Source of the DNA: Candidatus Devosia phytovorans
GTDB taxonomy: Bacteria; Pseudomonadota; Alphaproteobacteria; Rhizobiales; Devosiaceae
NCBI GenBank assembly: GCA_029202405.1
Contig: CP119312.1
Span: 563,001 to 627,000, forward strand
Direction of reading: 5' to 3'
Length of the DNA: 64,000 nt
This document shows, in pieces, positions 15,663 to 24,034 of the stretch (positions are counted from its first letter, which is position 1; each line of letters begins with the position of its first letter). The notes beneath the pieces are model-generated. The model had not been told where the DNA came from. It worked only from the letters and a program-made list of their open reading frames with translations, and did no database searches. The translations under genes were made by a program, and so were the position numbers.

Positions 15663-16483
15663 CATCGTCGCTGGCGGATATCGGGCCGGTCATGCTGATC
15701 GGTGCCGGCAAGATGGGCCTGGCCCTGGCCAAGGGCTGGCTCGATGCCGGCCTGCCGCCGAACAACCTGCTGCTGGTCGATCCCAATCCCGGTGAGGGTG
15801 CTCGTTCCCTGGCGGAAGACCACGGTCTGACGCTCAATACGGCCGCTGTTGGCTTGCTGCCTAACGTCTTGGTGCTGGCTGTAAAACCGCAGATCATTGA
15901 TGCGGTGATGGAAACCCTGTTGCCGATCGTCGGACCGCAGACCTTGGTCGTCTCGATTGCCGCGGGCATCGACATTGCCCGGCTATCGAGCGGTCTGCAG
16001 ACCAGTCGCGTGGTGCGAACCATGCCCAATACACCGGCGCAGATCGGCAAGGGCATTACCGGCATGGTGGCTGGTGCCGATGTCGGCCCGCAGGAGCGGC
16101 AGGTGGCGGAAGCCCTGCTGCGCGCGGCCGGGCCGGTGGTCTGGCTCGATGCCGAAGGGCAGATCGATGCCGTGACGGCTGTATCTGGCTCCGGACCTGC
16201 TTACGTGTTCCACATGGTCGAGGCTTTGGCTGCGGCTGGGAAGGCGCAGGGTCTGCCTGATGCCCTGGCCGAGCAATTGGCGCGCCAGACGGTCATCGGT
16301 TCGGCAGCGCTGATGGAGGCTGATCCGTCCCCGCCATCCGTGCTGCGTCAAAACGTGACCTCGCCCAATGGCACGACCGCCGCTGGGCTGGCGGTCTTGA
16401 TGGCTGACAAGGGTTTGACAGAGCTGATCGGCCGCACGGTCGAGGCCGCAAAGCGGCGCAGCGAGGAACTTGGCCGCGGCTAG
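15659..16483 (+). CDS. proC: Pyrroline-5-carboxylate reductase
   Basis: The product is 274 residues. It reduces pyrroline-5-carboxylate to proline with NAD(P)H. The Rossmann motif LIGAGKMGLALAKGW is near residues 13-27; AVKPQ, RTMPNTPAQIGKG near 120 and the C-terminal signature region (VTSPNGTTAAGLAVL near 235) are all present. I start at ATG 15659 because it fits the family and overlaps the YbjN stop; the frame is open further upstream but lies inside YbjN. Confidence 0.96.
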   Translation: MTSSLADIGPVMLIGAGKMGLALAKGWLDAGLPPNNLLLVDPNPGEGARSLAEDHGLTLNTAAVGLLPNVLVLAVKPQIIDAVMETLLPIVGPQTLVVSIAAGIDIARLSSGLQTSRVVRTMPNTPAQIGKGITGMVAGADVGPQERQVAEALLRAAGPVVWLDAEGQIDAVTAVSGSGPAYVFHMVEALAAAGKAQGLPDALAEQLARQTVIGSAALMEADPSPPSVLRQNVTSPNGTTAAGLAVLMADKGLTELIGRTVEAAKRRSEELGRG

Positions 16484-16995
16484 TGGCGCGGCCTTGCGCG
16501 ACGATCGCGCAGGTCCAGCAGGTGATCGCGGATCTGCCTGATCCATTCCAACATGGCGATGTCACCGATGCGCGTGAGCGCTTCCTCTGTTCCATCCAGG
16601 GCGAGGTGGGCTTGCAAGATGTCGGTGTCGCTGGTGACCAGGTGATCGCGTGCCAGATAGGCCAAGGCCAGATTGGCGCGGGCCGAGGCCCAGTTGCTGG
16701 CCGAGTCCAGCGGGCTATAGTGCTGCAGGGCTTCGATTAACAGCAGGCGGGCGCGGTCGAGCTGGCTGCGTGCTACGCTGGCATCGGTGTCCTTGCGCCG
16801 AGCCAGCATGACCAAGGCGGCGGCGAGGTTGGTCTGGATTTCGACATGGACGGGTTGTGGCAGGCCGGCCTCGAGCAGGCTGTCGAGCAGGGCGATGGCG
16901 GCGGCGAAGTCCTGTTGCTCGATGAGGGCGCGGGCGTCGGCGAGCCGGGCCGTGGTTGCCTCGTCGATGGTTGGTGCTTCATCTGTTGAAATCAT
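16480..16995 (-). CDS. TPR-like helical protein of unknown function
   Basis: The product is 171 residues, almost entirely predicted helical. Residues about 18-55 (LADARALIEQQDFAAAIALLDSLLEAG) and 60-115 look like degenerate tetratricopeptide repeats, and the tail is basic (DLRDRRARPRH). There is no signal peptide. Its last codons overlap the end of proC by four bases in convergent orientation. I cannot assign a role; TPR folds generally mediate protein binding. Confidence 0.65.
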   Translation of the reverse strand: MISTDEAPTIDEATTARLADARALIEQQDFAAAIALLDSLLEAGLPQPVHVEIQTNLAAALVMLARRKDTDASVARSQLDRARLLLIEALQHYSPLDSASNWASARANLALAYLARDHLVTSDTDILQAHLALDGTEEALTRIGDIAMLEWIRQIRDHLLDLRDRRARPRH

Positions 16996-17105
16996 GTCTA
17001 TCCATCGACGATATCTTCGCGGCGGAATCTGGTAGTCATAATAACTATAGACTTATTGTGGCGTGTGATCCGATGTCGCGGTAAGTCTTGACTCGTCTTC
17101 AAGGT

Positions 17106-17140
17106 AAAGGGCGCGTCTCCTCCAAGCAGGCGCGCCCTTT
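17106..17140 (-). terminator. Terminator hairpin downstream of the cold-shock gene
   Basis: A 10-base-pair stem AAAGGGCGCG (17106-17115) pairs with CGCGCCCTTT (17131-17140) across a 15-base loop. It lies 24 bases past the cold-shock gene stop on the minus strand. The T tract on that strand is short, so strength is uncertain. Confidence 0.55.
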
Positions 17141-17163
17141 GTTGGTTCTGTCGTCGGTTGAGC

Positions 17164-17373
17164 TCAGGAGGCTGTCAGGTTGTCGGCGGCAGATTTGCCG
17201 GTCCGCTTGTCCTTGACGATCTCGTAGTTGACCTTCTGGCCCTCATCGAGACCATTCAGGCCCGAGCGCTGAACCGCGGAAATGTGGACAAAAACGTCCG
17301 CACCGCCTTCGTCGGGCTGAATGAAGCCATAGCCTTTTTGGCCGTTGAACCACTTTACAGTGCCAGTTGCCAT
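17164..17373 (-). CDS. Cold-shock protein (CSD, CspA family)
   Basis: The product is 69 residues, a single cold-shock domain that binds single-stranded RNA and DNA. RNP1 (KGYGFIQP) and RNP2 (VFVHISAV) motifs are both intact, after the canonical MATGTVKWFN start. ATG 17373 has a GAGGGA-type ribosome site and matches family length; the longer frame upstream is not real. A candidate promoter lies about 30-55 bases upstream. Whether it is cold-induced cannot be read from the sequence. Confidence 0.95.
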   Translation of the reverse strand: MATGTVKWFNGQKGYGFIQPDEGGADVFVHISAVQRSGLNGLDEGQKVNYEIVKDKRTGKSAADNLTAS

Positions 17374-17842
17374 GATGCGCGTTCCCTCGTGCAGTCGCTG
17401 CTGTAGGCAGTCCCGACCCCAATTGGTCAAGACTTGGTGATATCGAGTATCGGAAAGTGACGTCAGCAGGAGCGAATGGAATTCGCAGGATCAGATCGGT
17501 CGGCCGCAATATTCGATCTGATGAACGTAGCCTGAAAAAATGGGCTGTTCAATATCTGTTTACCTAAGCCGAAACGCTCGCACCGAAGTCGCTCCGGTCG
17601 AGTGATTAATGAATATCGTCAAGTATTTGCGCCGGACGACTGGGTCCGATGCCGATGTGGAGGCGGCGGGAGGTGCCGCACTGGACTCAGATAGCATAGC
17701 GCAAAAGTGCCATCAGGGAACATGCACAAAGGTCGCAGTTGCATGGCCAGCATGCTGGACGACTTCTTGCATTTTGTCCGGATAAGGCGCACATGCCGGC
17801 CGCCAGACAAGGGGTCTGGTCACCCTCAGAGATCGTGTCGTC
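17374..17842. other. Long intergenic region between cold-shock and methyltransferase genes
   Basis: No convincing gene is seen in these 469 bases. The right part has an open frame reading SMLDDFLHFV at about 17745-17775, and a 24-base segment (17747-17770) is identical to part of the YjbQ gene at 61271-61294. The left part is more AT-rich (17530-17570) and holds the candidate cold-shock promoter. The start of the following gene is a TTG with no obvious ribosome site. Confidence 0.5.
17401..17430 (-). promoter_or_regulatory. Candidate housekeeping promoter of the cold-shock gene
   Basis: Read on the minus strand, CTTGACC at about 17431-17425 and CTACAG at 17406-17401 are 18 bases apart and resemble the alphaproteobacterial sigma-70 consensus (CTTGAC, CTATAT). 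This would give a leader of only about 25-30 bases. Confidence 0.4.
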
Positions 17843-18823
17843 TTGACCAAGGCGTTTCATTCTTCCGGCGATGTGATCGCCGACCGTCGTGCCGGCTATG
17901 CAAAAATGCTGGCGGAGGGCGGTGACCATGCCGCGGCCGCAGAGCTGATGGTGCAGGCGCTTGAAATCACCCCAGAGTGGACAGCAGGCTGGGACCTGGT
18001 TGGTCAGTATGCCGAAAAGGCTGGCGATATTGCCGGGGCCATTTCTGCCTGGCGGCATCTCGAGGCGCTGGACGATGACGGCGTGTTCGGCGCCGGGTTG
18101 AAGCTCGCGGCCCATGGCGCCGGCACGGCAGCCGAGGGCACGGCGGTGAGCTATGTCGAGGCGCTGTTTGACCAATATGCGCCAAAGTTCGAGGCGGCCC
18201 TGGTCGACAAGCTCGGCTATCGCGTGCCCGATATGCTGGACGAGCTGGTGCAGGCGGAGATGGGCAAGCTGGGCATTGCCGGCTTTGCCCGCGCACTGGA
18301 CCTGGGCTGTGGCACGGGGCTGATGGGCGAGCGGCTGCGCGGCAAGGCGGATTATCTCGAAGGCATCGACGTATCGGCGGCGATGATCGCCGAAACGGCG
18401 CGCAAGGGAATTTACGACAGTCTGCACAAGGCGGAACTGGTGGCTGCGCTCAACGGACGGCGGGCCGATACGGACCTTGTGACCGCGGCCGACGTCTTCA
18501 TCTATTGCGGCGCCATCCAGCCGGTGCTCGCGGTGCTGGTGCCGGTGCTGCAGCCGGGCGGGCTGGCGGCATTTTCGCTCGAGGCACATGACGGGCCAGA
18601 GCCACACTTCCTGCGCCCCTCGCTGCGCTATGCGCATGGCGTGGAGGCGACGCGCGAGGCGCTGGTGAAGGCGGGGCTCGAAGTCCTGCGGTTCGAAATG
18701 GCAGTGCTGCGTTTTGATCGCGGGGCGCCGATCAATGGCATGCTGATCGTGGTGCGCAAGCCCATGCCGGGCGTGAACGCGGCCAATGATGGGCAATGCG
18801 ATGACGGTGACGTCGCCGCCTAG
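17843..18823 (+). CDS. Class I SAM-dependent methyltransferase with N-terminal TPR
   Basis: The product is about 326 residues. An N-terminal TPR-like helical unit (YAKMLAEGGDHAAAAELMVQ, ITPEWTAGWDLVGQYAEKAG) is followed by a methyltransferase domain with motif I ALDLGCGTGLMGERL near residue 150, LEGIDVSAAMIAETARK near 175, and ADVFIYCGAI. It fits the family of predicted methyltransferases with TPR repeats (COG4976); the substrate is unknown. The TTG start at 17843 is uncertain, since no ATG or clear ribosome site lies nearby. Confidence 0.8.
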   Translation: MTKAFHSSGDVIADRRAGYAKMLAEGGDHAAAAELMVQALEITPEWTAGWDLVGQYAEKAGDIAGAISAWRHLEALDDDGVFGAGLKLAAHGAGTAAEGTAVSYVEALFDQYAPKFEAALVDKLGYRVPDMLDELVQAEMGKLGIAGFARALDLGCGTGLMGERLRGKADYLEGIDVSAAMIAETARKGIYDSLHKAELVAALNGRRADTDLVTAADVFIYCGAIQPVLAVLVPVLQPGGLAAFSLEAHDGPEPHFLRPSLRYAHGVEATREALVKAGLEVLRFEMAVLRFDRGAPINGMLIVVRKPMPGVNAANDGQCDDGDVAA

Positions 18824-18848
18824 CATCGACGCGACATGGATGGCACAA

Positions 18849-18876
18849 GGAAGGACCCCATTGCTTGAGTCCTTCC
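18849..18876 (+). promoter_or_regulatory. Inverted repeat over the translation start region of threonine aldolase
   Basis: GGAAGGAC (18849-18856) and GTCCTTCC (18869-18876) are perfect 8-base inverted repeats with a 12-base loop, ending directly before ATG 18877. The left arm is the only ribosome-site-like sequence present. In RNA this hairpin would mask it, or would bring it close to the ATG. The effect on translation is inference. Confidence 0.45.
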
Positions 18877-19893
18877 ATGAACACCATCCGCCATGACTTC
18901 CGCTCCGACACCGTCACCCGCCCTTCAGCCGGCATGCGCCAGGCCATGGCTGAAGCCGAAGTGGGCGACGATGTGTTCGGTGATGATCCGACCGTCAATC
19001 GGCTGGAACAGCGGATGGCCGCCATGCTGGGCAAGGACGCAGCGCTCTATGTTCCTTCGGGGACGCAATCGAACCTTCTGGCACTGATGAGCCATTGTGG
19101 GCGCGGCGACGAATTCATCGCCGGGCAGAAGGCGCATCTCTACGTCAACGAGGCTGGCGGCGCTGCCGTGCTCGGTTCGATCCAGCCGCAGCCGATCGCG
19201 CATCAAGCCGATGGCACAATGGACCTCGGCGAGATCGAAGCGGCGATCAAGCCGGACGATCATCACTATGCCCGCACAAAGGTCATCGCGCTGGAAAACA
19301 CCTTCGGTGGCAAGGTGCTGCCGGTCGACTACATGAGCCAGGTCGCCGAAATCGCGCAGCGACACGATCTGGGCCTCCATCTCGACGGCGCCCGCGCCTT
19401 CAATGCCTGCGTGGCCCTCGGCTTGGACATCAAGGCATTCACTGCGCCCTTCGACAGCGTTTCGATCTGCCTCTCCAAGGGACTGGGGGCGCCGGTCGGC
19501 TCGGTGCTGATCGGGCGGCAGGACCTGATCGAAAAGGCTCGCCGCCATCGCAAGATGCTCGGTGGAGGATTGCGGCAGTCGGGCATTCTGGCTGCGGCCG
19601 GGCTCTATGCCCTGGACAACAATGTCGCGTGCCTTGCCGAGGATCATGCGCGGGCCAAGCGGCTGGCTGAGGGGCTGGCGGCGTTCGAGGCGATCAAGGT
19701 CACTGTGCCGGACACCAATATCGTCTTCGTCACCATGGAGCGGGAACTGGAAGGGCAGTTTACTGCCTATCTGGCCGAAAAGGGCGTTGGCATCACCGGC
19801 AGCTATGGCAAGCAGCGCTGGGTGACGCATCTAGACGTGAATGACGACGCCGTGGATGGGGCGTTGGAGGCGGTGAGGGCGTTCTTCCGCTGA
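18877..19893 (+). CDS. ltaE: Low-specificity L-threonine aldolase
   Basis: The product is 338 residues from ATG 18877 (a TTG at 18865 would add four). It is a PLP fold-type I enzyme that splits threonine and allo-threonine to glycine and acetaldehyde. Landmarks are DFRSDTVTRPS at the start, GDDVFGDDPTVNRLE, PSGTQSNLLALM, the LENTFGGKVLP segment, LHLDGARAFNA, and the PLP-lysine in CLSKGLGAPVGS near residue 200. The start choice is complicated by a hairpin immediately upstream. Confidence 0.93.
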   Translation: MNTIRHDFRSDTVTRPSAGMRQAMAEAEVGDDVFGDDPTVNRLEQRMAAMLGKDAALYVPSGTQSNLLALMSHCGRGDEFIAGQKAHLYVNEAGGAAVLGSIQPQPIAHQADGTMDLGEIEAAIKPDDHHYARTKVIALENTFGGKVLPVDYMSQVAEIAQRHDLGLHLDGARAFNACVALGLDIKAFTAPFDSVSICLSKGLGAPVGSVLIGRQDLIEKARRHRKMLGGGLRQSGILAAAGLYALDNNVACLAEDHARAKRLAEGLAAFEAIKVTVPDTNIVFVTMERELEGQFTAYLAEKGVGITGSYGKQRWVTHLDVNDDAVDGALEAVRAFFR

Positions 19894-19915
19894 CAGGCGA
19901 CCGGCGGTGTAAGCT

Positions 19916-19931
19916 TAGGTCGGGTGACCTA
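19916..19931. promoter_or_regulatory. Candidate VapB operator
   Basis: TAGGTC-GGGT-GACCTA is a perfect 6-base inverted repeat with a 4-base spacer, about 55 bases before the vapB start and in its likely promoter region (TATATA follows at about 19951). Autorepression by antitoxin or toxin-antitoxin complex at such palindromes is general for VapBC modules. The assignment rests on position and symmetry. Confidence 0.45.
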
Positions 19932-19986
19932 GGCGCAGACTGTGCGGAGGTATATATTTCTGCCAAAGACAATCAGGAGGTTTGCG

Positions 19987-20262
19987 ATGAGCAAAGCAAA
20001 GCTGTTCTGGGATGGACGATCACAGGCCGTGCGCCTGCCAGAAGAATTTCAGTTCGAGGGGCAGGAAGTCGACATTGAGCGCGTGGGGAACACGCTCGTG
20101 CTGAAGCCGGTTGTCGAGCAGGTAAAGGCTGACCTGGCGGAAGACGAATGGGCATGGCTGGATAGATTGCCGAAAGGCGGCTTCGACCAAGATTTCATAG
20201 ACGCGACGGAGGAGGAAGGGGTGCAGCAAGAGCGGCCCGGCCTGGATAAGCTGTTCAAGTGA
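19987..20262 (+). CDS. vapB: VapB-type antitoxin (AbrB/SpoVT fold)
   Basis: The product is 91 residues. The N-terminal swapped-hairpin DNA-binding domain (AKLFWDGRSQAVRLPEEFQF) is typical of VapB antitoxins, and the C-terminal part (DQDFIDATEEEGVQQERPGLDKLF) is the acidic tail that would wrap the toxin. ATG 19987 has a strong AGGAGG site seven bases upstream. Its stop overlaps the toxin's GTG by four bases. Base composition is less GC-rich than in the neighbours, in keeping with horizontal transfer. Confidence 0.93.
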   Translation: MSKAKLFWDGRSQAVRLPEEFQFEGQEVDIERVGNTLVLKPVVEQVKADLAEDEWAWLDRLPKGGFDQDFIDATEEEGVQQERPGLDKLFK

Positions 20263-20651
20263 GCCTGCTGCTGGATACCAACGTCATCATCGGCCTCGTA
20301 AACGGACATCCGGGTATTCGGCGTCATGCGCGAGAAGCCACTGCATCCGCTGTTTTCCTGTCCGCGATCGTCGCGCATGAATTGGCCTATGGCGCCTATA
20401 AAGGCACCATGACGAAGCTTAACCTTCAGCGCATAAATGCGCTGCCGTTCCGCCAGTTGGCTTTCGAACATTCAGACGCGTTGGTAGCGGGCAACGTGCG
20501 GGCAGCTCTTGAACGACGTGGCACGCCCATAGGCAACTTCGATACATTGATTGCCGGGCAGGCTCTCGCCCGTGGCCTGACGCTCGTCACCCACAACACC
20601 CGCGAGTTTTCGCGAGTTCCGGGATTGCGGATCGAGGACTGGGAGGCTTGA
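20259..20651 (+). CDS. vapC: VapC-type PIN-domain ribonuclease toxin
   Basis: The product is 130 residues. PIN-domain catalytic residues are in place: Asp6 in LLDTNVI, Glu41 in HELAYG, Asp95 in GNFDTLIAGQAL, and THNTREF at 111-117, which takes the place of the fourth acidic position as in many VapCs. Family toxins cleave specific tRNA or rRNA sites. The start is GTG 20259, overlapping vapB by four bases, so the module is translationally coupled. It is immediately followed by a terminator shared with carB. Confidence 0.93.
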   Translation: MSLLLDTNVIIGLVNGHPGIRRHAREATASAVFLSAIVAHELAYGAYKGTMTKLNLQRINALPFRQLAFEHSDALVAGNVRAALERRGTPIGNFDTLIAGQALARGLTLVTHNTREFSRVPGLRIEDWEA

Positions 20652-20672
20652 CCGATCGGGCTCGCCGAAATG

Positions 20673-20704
20673 AAAAAAGCCCGCCTTTCGGCGGGCTTTT
20701 GTTT
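20673..20704. terminator. Bidirectional terminator between vapC and carB
   Basis: AAAAGCCCGCC (20675-20685), loop TTTC, GGCGGGCTTTT (20690-20700): an 11-base-pair stem with A and T tracts on both sides, so it can end transcription of vapC on the plus strand and carB on the minus strand. Confidence 0.88.
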
Positions 20705-20719
20705 TGGATGCGATCGGGA

Positions 20720-23700
20720 TCAGGCGACTTCGAAATAGCTCTGTAGGGGACGGACCTGGAGGTTGCCCTTTTGCAGCGCCACGATGCCTTCCACGGCGGC
20801 GAGGGCGCCGTCGATGGTGGTGTAGTAGGGGATCTTGGCGAGAAGTGCCGTGCGGCGAATGTCGCGGCTGTCGGAGATCGACTTCATGCCGTCCGTGGTG
20901 TTGATCACCAGCTGCACGCCGCCGTTCTTCATCGAGTCCACGATATGCGGGCGGCCTTCGAGCACCTTGTTGATCTTGGTGGCGGCAATGCCGTTGTCGG
21001 TCAGGTAGCGCTGCGTTCCGCCGGTGGCGAGGATTTCAAAACCGGCTTCGACGAGATGGCGGGCCATATCGACGATATACTGCTTGTCGGTATCGCGGAC
21101 CGAGATGAAGGCCTTGCCGCTGGTGGGCACTTTCTGGCCGGCACCGAGCTGAGACTTTGCGAAAGCCATGGCGAAATCGGTATCGAGACCAATGACTTCG
21201 CCGGTGGACTTCATTTCCGGGCCCAGTACCGTATCGACGCCCGGGAAGCGGTTGAACGGGAAGACGGCTTCCTTGACGGCGATATGCCTGTAGCTGTGTT
21301 CGGCGAGGTTGAAGCTTGCGAGTTCTTCGCCGGCCATGATGCGCGAGGCGATCTTGGCGATGGGCTGGCCGATCACCTTGGCGACGAAGGGCACGGTGCG
21401 TGAGGCGCGCGGATTGACTTCGAGCAGATAGATGATGCCGTCCTTGAGCGCATACTGCACGTTCATCAGGCCACCGACCTTGAGGGCGAAAGCGAGCTCG
21501 GTGGTCTGGCGCTTCAATTCCTCGATGATTTCGGGGCTGAGATTGCGCGGGGGCAGGGAGCAGGCCGAGTCACCGGAGTGAATGCCGGCCTCTTCGATAT
21601 GCTCCATGATGCCGGCCACAAAGACGGTCTTGCCGTCGCAGAGTGCGTCGACGTCGATTTCGGTGGCGCCCGAGAGGTAAGCGTCGAACAGCAGCGGGTT
21701 GTCGGAGAGGACCGAATTGATCTGGCCGGTCTTGTCGTTGGGATAGCGCTGCAGGATATCGGGCGGGACGAGGCCAGTCAGGGTGTCCTGCACATAGCGC
21801 TCGAACTCATTGGCCGAGTGGACGATCGCCATGGCGCGGCCGCCCAGCACATAGCTGGGGCGGATGACCAGCGGATAGCCCAGACGCTCGGCGACGAGGC
21901 GGGCCTGTTCCAAGCTATAGGCAATGCCGTTCTTGGGCTGGGTCAGTTCGAGCTTGTTGAGGAGCTTGGAGAACAGGTCACGGTCTTCGGCAAGGTCGAT
22001 GGCGTCGGGTTGGGTGCCCAGGATCGGCACGCCGGCCTTGAGCACGGCCTCAGCCAGGTTGAGCGGGGTCTGGCCACCGAACTGGACGATCACGCCATGC
22101 AGCGTGCCGTTCTGCTTTTCGGTCTCGAGGATTTCGATGACGTCTTCTTCGGTCAGCGGCTCGAAATAGAGGCGGTCGGACGTGTCATAGTCTGTCGAGA
22201 CGGTTTCGGGATTGCAGTTGACCATGATGGTCTCATAGCCGGCATCCGAAAGGGCGAAGGCGGCGTGGCAGCAGCAATAATCGAACTCGATACCCTGGCC
22301 GATGCGGTTGGGACCGCCACCGAGGATGACGACCTTCTTGCGATCGGAGGGACGCGCCTCGTCGGCAACGGCATCGGCAAAAGTCGCCTCATAGGTCGAG
22401 TACATATAGGCGGTGGGCGAGGCGAATTCGGCAGCAGACGTGTCAATGCGCTTGAACACCGGGCGCACGCTGAGGCTGTGACGCAGCTTGCGGACGTCGG
22501 AGGGCTTGAGATTGGCGAGCTGGGCGAGACGCTTGTCGGAGAAGCCCATGGCCTTGAGCGAACGCAGGTTTTCGGCATCCTGCGGCAGGCCGAATTGCTT
22601 GACCTTGACTTCCATGTCGACGATGCCCTGCATCTGTTCGAGGAACCAGGGGTCGATCTTGCAGGCTTCGTGGATGTCTTCGAGGCTCATGCCGAGGCGC
22701 ATGGCTTCGGCGACATGGAGCAGGCGGTCGGGCGTGGGGGTGCCGAGCGCGGCCTTGATGGCATTCTTGTCTTCGCCTTCGCCGAGGCCGGGGATGCCGA
22801 TCTCGTTAAGGCCGGTGAGGCCGGTTTCGAGCGAACGCAGAGCCTTCTGCAGCGATTCCTGGAAGGTACGGCCGATGGCCATGGCTTCGCCGACCGACTT
22901 CATGGCGGTGGTCAGGCGGTTGTCGGCGCCGGGGAATTTTTCGAAGGCAAAACGCGGGATCTTGGTGACGACATAGTCGATGGTCGGCTCGAAGGACGCC
23001 GGGGTCATGCCGCCGGTGATGTCATTGTCCAGTTCGTCGAGCGTATAGCCGACGGCGAGGCGGGCAGCGACCTTGGCGATGGGGAAGCCGGTGGCCTTCG
23101 ACGCGAGAGCCGAGGAGCGCGAGACGCGCGGGTTCATCTCGATGACGACCATGCGGCCATCAGCGGGGTTGATACCGAACTGCACGTTGGAACCGCCGGT
23201 TTCGACGCCGATCTCCCGCAGCACCGCCAGCGAGGCGTCGCGCATGATCTGGTATTCCTTGTCGGTCAGCGTCAGCGCAGGGGCGACAGTGATGGAGTCG
23301 CCGGTGTGGACGCCCATCGGATCGATGTTTTCGATCGAGCAGACGATGATGCAGTTGTCCTTCTTGTCGCGGACAACTTCCATTTCGTACTCTTTCCAGC
23401 CGAGCACGCTTTCCTCGACCAGAACCTCATTGGTCGGGCTGGCATCGACGCCGCTCTCGACAATGGCGAGATACTCCTCGCGGTTATAGGCAATGCCGCC
23501 GCCGGTGCCGCCCAGCGTGAAGCTTGGGCGAATGATGCAGGGCAGGCCGATGACTTCGAGCGCTTGCAGGGCTTCGATGGTGTTGTGCGCCAGCATGGAG
23601 CGCGGGGTTTCTAGGCCGATCTTCTTCATGGCATCGCGGAACAGTTCGCGATCCTCGGCCTTGTCGATGGCTTCGGCGGTGGCGCCGATCATTTCGACGT

Positions 23701-24034
23701 TGAACTTATCCAGCACGCCCATCTTGCGCAGCGACAGCGCGCAGTTGAGCGCCGTCTGGCCGCCCATGGTGGGCAGGAGCGCGTCGGGGCGTTCCTTTTC
23801 GATGATACGGGCGACCACTTCAGGGGTGATCGGCTCCATATAGGTGGCGTCGGCCAGGTCCGGATCCGTCATGATCGTCGCCGGATTGGAGTTTACCAGG
23901 ATGATCCGGTAGCCCTCTTCCTTGAGCGCCTTGCAGGCCTGGGTGCCCGAATAGTCGAATTCGCACGCCTGCCCGATGATGATCGGACCCGCACCGATGA
24001 TGAGGATCGATTTGATGTCGGTACGTTTTGGCAT
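20720..24034 (-). CDS. carB: Carbamoyl-phosphate synthase large subunit
   Basis: The product is 1104 residues, close to the usual 1070-1160. With CarA it makes carbamoyl phosphate from glutamine-derived ammonia, bicarbonate and two ATP, feeding arginine and pyrimidine synthesis. Two homologous ATP-grasp halves are visible: the first begins ILIIGAGPIIIGQACEFDYS and the second, near residue 560, VVILGGGPNRIGQGIEFDYC. A C-terminal MGS-like allosteric domain (TGGTQRYLTDNGI) ends the protein. carA is 18.7 kb away on the same strand, not adjacent. Confidence 0.98.
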   Translation of the reverse strand: MPKRTDIKSILIIGAGPIIIGQACEFDYSGTQACKALKEEGYRIILVNSNPATIMTDPDLADATYMEPITPEVVARIIEKERPDALLPTMGGQTALNCALSLRKMGVLDKFNVEMIGATAEAIDKAEDRELFRDAMKKIGLETPRSMLAHNTIEALQALEVIGLPCIIRPSFTLGGTGGGIAYNREEYLAIVESGVDASPTNEVLVEESVLGWKEYEMEVVRDKKDNCIIVCSIENIDPMGVHTGDSITVAPALTLTDKEYQIMRDASLAVLREIGVETGGSNVQFGINPADGRMVVIEMNPRVSRSSALASKATGFPIAKVAARLAVGYTLDELDNDITGGMTPASFEPTIDYVVTKIPRFAFEKFPGADNRLTTAMKSVGEAMAIGRTFQESLQKALRSLETGLTGLNEIGIPGLGEGEDKNAIKAALGTPTPDRLLHVAEAMRLGMSLEDIHEACKIDPWFLEQMQGIVDMEVKVKQFGLPQDAENLRSLKAMGFSDKRLAQLANLKPSDVRKLRHSLSVRPVFKRIDTSAAEFASPTAYMYSTYEATFADAVADEARPSDRKKVVILGGGPNRIGQGIEFDYCCCHAAFALSDAGYETIMVNCNPETVSTDYDTSDRLYFEPLTEEDVIEILETEKQNGTLHGVIVQFGGQTPLNLAEAVLKAGVPILGTQPDAIDLAEDRDLFSKLLNKLELTQPKNGIAYSLEQARLVAERLGYPLVIRPSYVLGGRAMAIVHSANEFERYVQDTLTGLVPPDILQRYPNDKTGQINSVLSDNPLLFDAYLSGATEIDVDALCDGKTVFVAGIMEHIEEAGIHSGDSACSLPPRNLSPEIIEELKRQTTELAFALKVGGLMNVQYALKDGIIYLLEVNPRASRTVPFVAKVIGQPIAKIASRIMAGEELASFNLAEHSYRHIAVKEAVFPFNRFPGVDTVLGPEMKSTGEVIGLDTDFAMAFAKSQLGAGQKVPTSGKAFISVRDTDKQYIVDMARHLVEAGFEILATGGTQRYLTDNGIAATKINKVLEGRPHIVDSMKNGGVQLVINTTDGMKSISDSRDIRRTALLAKIPYYTTIDGALAAVEGIVALQKGNLQVRPLQSYFEVA

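Noticed and set aside
17619..17810. Short minus-strand open frame in the gap before the TPR methyltransferase
   Set aside because: Its translation has no recognisable domain, signal or ribosome site, and it overlaps a region with plus-strand sequence features.
21578..23614. 678-codon plus-strand open frame
   Set aside because: It is antisense to carB, whose frame is certain. No domain is recognisable.
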